The translations under genes were made by a program, and so were the position numbers. DNA of 7,982 nt from Gammaproteobacteria bacterium (lineage in GTDB: Bacteria; Pseudomonadota; Gammaproteobacteria; Arenicellales; Arenicellaceae): the NCBI GenBank assembly GCA_030426005.1, contig JAUHZM010000139.1, positions 1 to 7,982 of the forward strand, read 5' to 3'. Below the pieces are notes generated by a model. The model searched no databases. It saw nothing but the letters and a program-made list of their open reading frames with translations, and had not been told where the DNA came from. Each line of letters begins with the position of its first letter. Within the stretch, counting starts at the first letter, position 1. Positions 5,112 through 7,982 of this stretch are shown in pieces.

Positions 5112-5975
5112 TTATACAGCCGCAAAAAATTGTCGGATAAATGCGGCCGTGGCGTCGGGTTGCTCGAGGTGCACCATATGCCCGCAATCTGCAAGTAAGG
5201 CATATGCGTCATTTGCCACGCCCAGCATTTGACGTGCCTCATCCAGGCGGCCCAGCTTATGGTACTGCTGATACATCGGCGAATCTTCAGCCATCAGCAC
5301 ACCAACCCGCGCACGAATTTCGCGCCAAATCGCCATAGTATCTTCAATCTGGTAACGCACTGGATTGGTAAACCGATGATTGTGATCGTGCTTAAGTCGA
5401 TAAGTGCCATTCTCTGGATTGTAGCGCGCCCACAGCGTCGTCAACTCATCCACCATCGCATCATTGAGCCTGGGGTTACCAGCACGAATGGATCGGCGCA
5501 AACTATCTAGATTGGGATAAACTTTATTCGGCTCACCGCTCAACACCTGATTCATCCAGGTGCGATATTTATCCACTGCCTGTGAGGCATCGGTTGGGGC
5601 CATGCCCAGTGCTTCCAGACTGACGACCGCTGACACACGATGGGGCTGGATACCGGCATACATCAAGACGATGTTTCCACCCATACTGTGCCCCACCAAA
5701 TTGGCGGGTTGTTCAGGTGAGTAGTAATCCAGCAGCTCATGCAGATCGGCGAAATAATCGGGGAACCAATAGCCTGGCGCGTGCTCGGTTTCACCAAAAC
5801 CGCGCCAGTCCGGAGCGACCACAAAGTAACGGTCGGCCAATTGCTCGGCCACGTACTTAAATGTTGCACCGCAGTCCATCCAGCCATGCAGTAGAACGAG
5901 CGTCGGATTTCCACGCTCGCCCCACTCCTGCACGTGATACTGCAGCCCTCGAACGTCGAGGCGTGTTGAGTTCAT
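5112..5975 (-). CDS. Alpha/beta-fold hydrolase, substrate unknown
   Basis: A 287-residue cytoplasmic alpha/beta hydrolase; no signal peptide. Visible landmarks are the oxyanion-region strand LVLLHGWMD (26-34), VVAPDWRGFGET (52-63), and the nucleophile elbow GHSMGG with Ser97. The C-terminal GHMVHLEQP holds the probable catalytic His266, and Asp231 after the VLMAED strand is the probable acid. A cap-like helical insertion lies between about 125 and 220. These features fit the esterase/epoxide hydrolase/C-C hydrolase superfamily; the serine nucleophile argues against haloalkane dehalogenase or epoxide hydrolase, which use aspartate. It starts 12 nt after the gap stop codon with no clear Shine-Dalgarno, so it is probably co-transcribed with gap. 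It converges on bepA with 5 nt between the stops. Confidence 0.9.
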   Translation of the reverse strand: MNSTRLDVRGLQYHVQEWGERGNPTLVLLHGWMDCGATFKYVAEQLADRYFVVAPDWRGFGETEHAPGYWFPDYFADLHELLDYYSPEQPANLVGHSMGGNIVLMYAGIQPHRVSAVVSLEALGMAPTDASQAVDKYRTWMNQVLSGEPNKVYPNLDSLRRSIRAGNPRLNDAMVDELTTLWARYNPENGTYRLKHDHNHRFTNPVRYQIEDTMAIWREIRARVGVLMAEDSPMYQQYHKLGRLDEARQMLGVANDAYALLADCGHMVHLEQPDATAAFIRQFFAAV

Positions 5976-5987
5976 CGGGCTAAACGG

Positions 5988-7439
5988 CTAATTGCCGAGG
6001 CAATCGAGCGATAATCCAACCACTTTCTGCATCACGCGCACCACCTGATTACTGTAGCCGGCCTCGTTGTCATACCACACATACAGAACCACTCGCGTGC
6101 CATCAGCAATCGTCGCACCACCATCAACCACGCCAGCATGTGTCGACCCAACCAGATCCGACGACACAACTTCAGTTGAGTAGGTAAAGCCGATCTGCTC
6201 TTGCAGTGGCGAGTGATAGGAGATTTGTTGAAAAGTTTCGTTCAGCTCTTCCGCTGTTACCGCCTGCGATAGATTGAGGTTCATCACTGCCATAGAGACA
6301 TTCGGAGTTGGTACACGAATCGCGTTACCTGTAAGCACGCCTGCCAACTCTGGCAACACTTTGGAAACGGCTTTGGCCGCGCCGGTTGAAGTGATAACCA
6401 TATTCAACGGCGCACTACGTCCGCGGCGCTCAGCACTGTGATAGTTATCGATCAGGTTTTGGTCGTTGGTGTACGAGTGAATTGTTTCCACATGGCCACT
6501 TACGATGCCGTACTTGTCATTAATCACTTTCAATGGTGGCACGATCGCGTTCGTGGTACACGACGCAGCACACAATATGGTGTCCGTCGCTTCGATCAGA
6601 TCATCGTTAATTCCGTACACGATATTCTTGATATCGCCTTTGGCAGGTGCGGTTAACAGAGCCTTCGACACACCAGGGCATGAGGTGTGTTGACCCAAGC
6701 CTGCTTCGTCTTTCCAAATACCGGTATTGTCGACCACCAGTGCGTCCTGAATACCGTACTCCGTGTAGTCAATTTCGCTCGGGCTATTCGCGTAAATAAA
6801 CTGAATAAAGTTACCATTGGCAATAATCGCACGCGCATCACGATCAACTTTGATCGAACCGTCAAATTCACCATGCACTGAATCGCGTCGCAACAGTTCA
6901 GCACGCTTTTCAAGATCCTGGGTAACGTCGCCTTTGGCACGCACCACCACACCACGTAAGCGCAGCTTCGCGCCGGTGCCGGTACGATCAATCAACAAAC
7001 GCGCCAACAAACGCCCAATCCGGCCGAAGCCATACAACACCACGTCATGCGACTCACGTTCCGCGGGCGTCATATCACCCAACAACTGCTCCAGACGACG
7101 ATTTAAAAAGTCCTGCATCGACTCATCGCTGGTTTGCGACAGGTACTCATGACACAACTTACCCAAGTCCAGTCGGCACGGACGCAGCTCCATCTTCTCG
7201 ATCAGCTGGAGCATTTCATAACTCTTCTCCATATCCAACGCTTTGCCAACAATCAAGCGACCGTGCAAGTGTGCTTTGATAATCGAGATAGTGGAGGAAT
7301 TCATAATCTTCTGGCCGAATACGCGAACCACAACGCTGGGGCCGCGGTACAAAGAACCTAGAAGGGGAATCATTTTTTCGGCGAGCGCTTGTCGCTCGTT
7401 CCAATTGACAAGATACTGCTGACTGACCTCGCGAGTCAT
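5988..7439 (-). CDS. gap: Long-form glyceraldehyde-3-phosphate dehydrogenase
   Basis: A 483-residue member of the GAPDH family, longer than the usual 330 because of an N-terminal extension of about 130 residues, which begins TREVSQQYLVNWNERQALAE. This long form is known in Pseudomonas, Vibrio and Shewanella relatives. The Rossmann motif GFGRIG is at 137-142, the catalytic Cys294 in SCTTN, and the catalytic His321 in IHSYTNDQ, 27 residues later as in classical GAPDH (149/176). STGAAKAVSKVLPELAG, RVPTPNVS and WYDNEAGYSNQV are all intact, so the enzyme should be active. The acidic residue after beta-2 that favours NAD (IND in classical enzymes) is replaced by Arg167-Ala168-Lys169, which suggests a different cofactor preference (inference). 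The start at 7439 is chosen because AGAGG sits 5 nt upstream; an earlier in-frame start at 7496 adds an unrelated tail. Confidence 0.95.
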   Translation of the reverse strand: MTREVSQQYLVNWNERQALAEKMIPLLGSLYRGPSVVVRVFGQKIMNSSTISIIKAHLHGRLIVGKALDMEKSYEMLQLIEKMELRPCRLDLGKLCHEYLSQTSDESMQDFLNRRLEQLLGDMTPAERESHDVVLYGFGRIGRLLARLLIDRTGTGAKLRLRGVVVRAKGDVTQDLEKRAELLRRDSVHGEFDGSIKVDRDARAIIANGNFIQFIYANSPSEIDYTEYGIQDALVVDNTGIWKDEAGLGQHTSCPGVSKALLTAPAKGDIKNIVYGINDDLIEATDTILCAASCTTNAIVPPLKVINDKYGIVSGHVETIHSYTNDQNLIDNYHSAERRGRSAPLNMVITSTGAAKAVSKVLPELAGVLTGNAIRVPTPNVSMAVMNLNLSQAVTAEELNETFQQISYHSPLQEQIGFTYSTEVVSSDLVGSTHAGVVDGGATIADGTRVVLYVWYDNEAGYSNQVVRVMQKVVGLSLDCLGN

Positions 7440-7533
7440 ATTAGCCTCTTCAAATTTGACGTGTTGATCGGGCCTGCGGCACTCTGCATTGCGCAACGGT
7501 GCTCAAAACAGGCGGTTTTTTCGTGGAGCCCGA

Positions 7534-7539
7534 ATTATA
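7534..7539 (-). promoter_or_regulatory. Candidate -10 element of the gap promoter
   Basis: A perfect TATAAT on the minus strand between the etfA terminator and gap. Transcription would start near 7527, giving a leader of about 88 nt. The -35 region is poor at 17-18 nt spacing (a TTGCAT lies at 21 nt), so the gene may need an activator. Confidence 0.45.
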
Positions 7540-7584
7540 TAGAAGTCGCGCAAAAACACTATGCAACAGACCAATATCGGACAT

Positions 7585-7621
7585 AAAAAAAGCCCCAAGT
7601 TTGAGTTCTTGAGGCTTTTTT
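7585..7621 (-). terminator. Rho-independent terminator of etfA, possibly bidirectional
   Basis: On the minus strand GCCTCAAG (7615-7608) pairs with CTTGGGGC (7599-7592), 8 bp with one G-U pair and an 8-nt loop, followed by seven T residues (7591-7585). The other strand also has a T-tract after the stem but contains a C/A mismatch. It lies 22 nt past the etfA stop and separates etfA from gap. Confidence 0.88.
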
Positions 7622-7643
7622 AAAACAAGGTGCTAGTCAGACC

Positions 7644-7982
7644 TTACAGTGCGTCCACCAATTCTGGCACCGCTTCGAACAGGTCGGCGACTAAACCGTA
7701 ATCCGCCACCTGAAAAATCGGGGCTTCTTCGTCTTTGTTGATCGCAACAATGACCTTACTGTCTTTCATACCAGCCAAGTGCTGAATTGCACCTGAGATA
7801 CCAACTGCGATGTACAGGTTCGGTGCAACCACCTTACCAGTTTGACCTACTTGGTAGTCGTTTGGCACGTAACCTGCGTCCACTGCCGCACGTGATGCAC
7901 CAACAGCCGCACCCAGCTTGTCAGCCAGACTTTCGATAATCTTGAAGTTCTCAGCGCTACCAACACCACGACCACCGGAAAC
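7644..7982 (-). CDS. etfA: Electron-transfer flavoprotein alpha subunit, C-terminal part (cut by window edge)
   Basis: The last 113 codons of EtfA. EtfA pairs with EtfB to carry electrons from acyl-CoA and other dehydrogenases to ETF:ubiquinone oxidoreductase, with FAD bound in this C-terminal domain. The visible part opens VSGGRGVGSAENF, the FAD-binding SGGRG block. It continues with RAAVDAGYVPNDYQVGQTGK, then LYIAVGISGAIQHLAGM, KDSKVIVAINKDEEAPIF and VADYGLVADLF. All are standard EtfA motifs and intact. The frame runs to the window edge without an upstream start, so the N-terminal half is outside. etfB would be expected next upstream but cannot be seen. Confidence 0.97.
   Translation of the reverse strand, partial: VSGGRGVGSAENFKIIESLADKLGAAVGASRAAVDAGYVPNDYQVGQTGKVVAPNLYIAVGISGAIQHLAGMKDSKVIVAINKDEEAPIFQVADYGLVADLFEAVPELVDAL

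Noticed and set aside
7440..7496. Earlier in-frame start of gap at 7496
   Set aside because: The 19 extra residues do not resemble the family, and a good AGAGG site precedes the ATG at 7439.

Overview
The window reads as ordinary chromosome of a gammaproteobacterium. The evidence is a full set of Tus sulfur-relay genes, a YcgL protein, a BepA-type periplasmic metalloprotease and the long (about 480-residue) proteobacterial form of glyceraldehyde-3-phosphate dehydrogenase. No mobile element, CRISPR array, tRNA, rRNA or phage gene was seen. Every gene except bepA lies on the minus strand, and the window is densely coding, with no gene-free stretch longer than 300 bases.

Layout, in plus coordinates. 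1-365 is the N-terminal part of the GTPase gene obg, cut by the window edge. 460-1841 is a tight tusD-tusC-tusB-tusE operon transcribed leftward, with 4-nt stop/start overlaps at D/C and C/B and a 4-nt gap at B/E. 1955-1991 is a strong intrinsic terminator closing an outer-membrane beta-barrel gene at 2026-2682. 2829-3380 is a tusA-ycgL pair. 3381-3570 is a divergent control region between tusA and bepA; it carries two inverted repeats, a plausible sigma70 promoter and a leader that can form two alternative hairpins. 3571-5106 is bepA. It meets an alpha/beta hydrolase gene (5112-5975) tail to tail with only 5 nt between the stop codons. The hydrolase follows the long gap gene (5988-7439) by 12 nt. 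A terminator at 7585-7621 separates gap from the C-terminal end of etfA (7644 to the window end).

How the genes work together. TusA, TusBCD and TusE form a persulfide relay that carries sulfur from a cysteine desulfurase to the tRNA thiolase MnmA for 2-thiouridine at U34; the desulfurase and MnmA are not in this window. The TusA homologue is encoded apart from tusDCBE, next to ycgL, and has a CPIP rather than the E. coli CPEP active-site motif, so its partner system is open. BepA helps assemble or degrade outer-membrane proteins in the periplasm, and a small outer-membrane barrel is encoded about 900 nt away. gap, the hydrolase and etfA are metabolic neighbours.

No clearly new system was found. 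The best leads are the control elements of the tusA/bepA divergent region, the changed cofactor loop in the GAPDH, the tusA-ycgL pairing and the leader hairpin of the outer-membrane protein gene.
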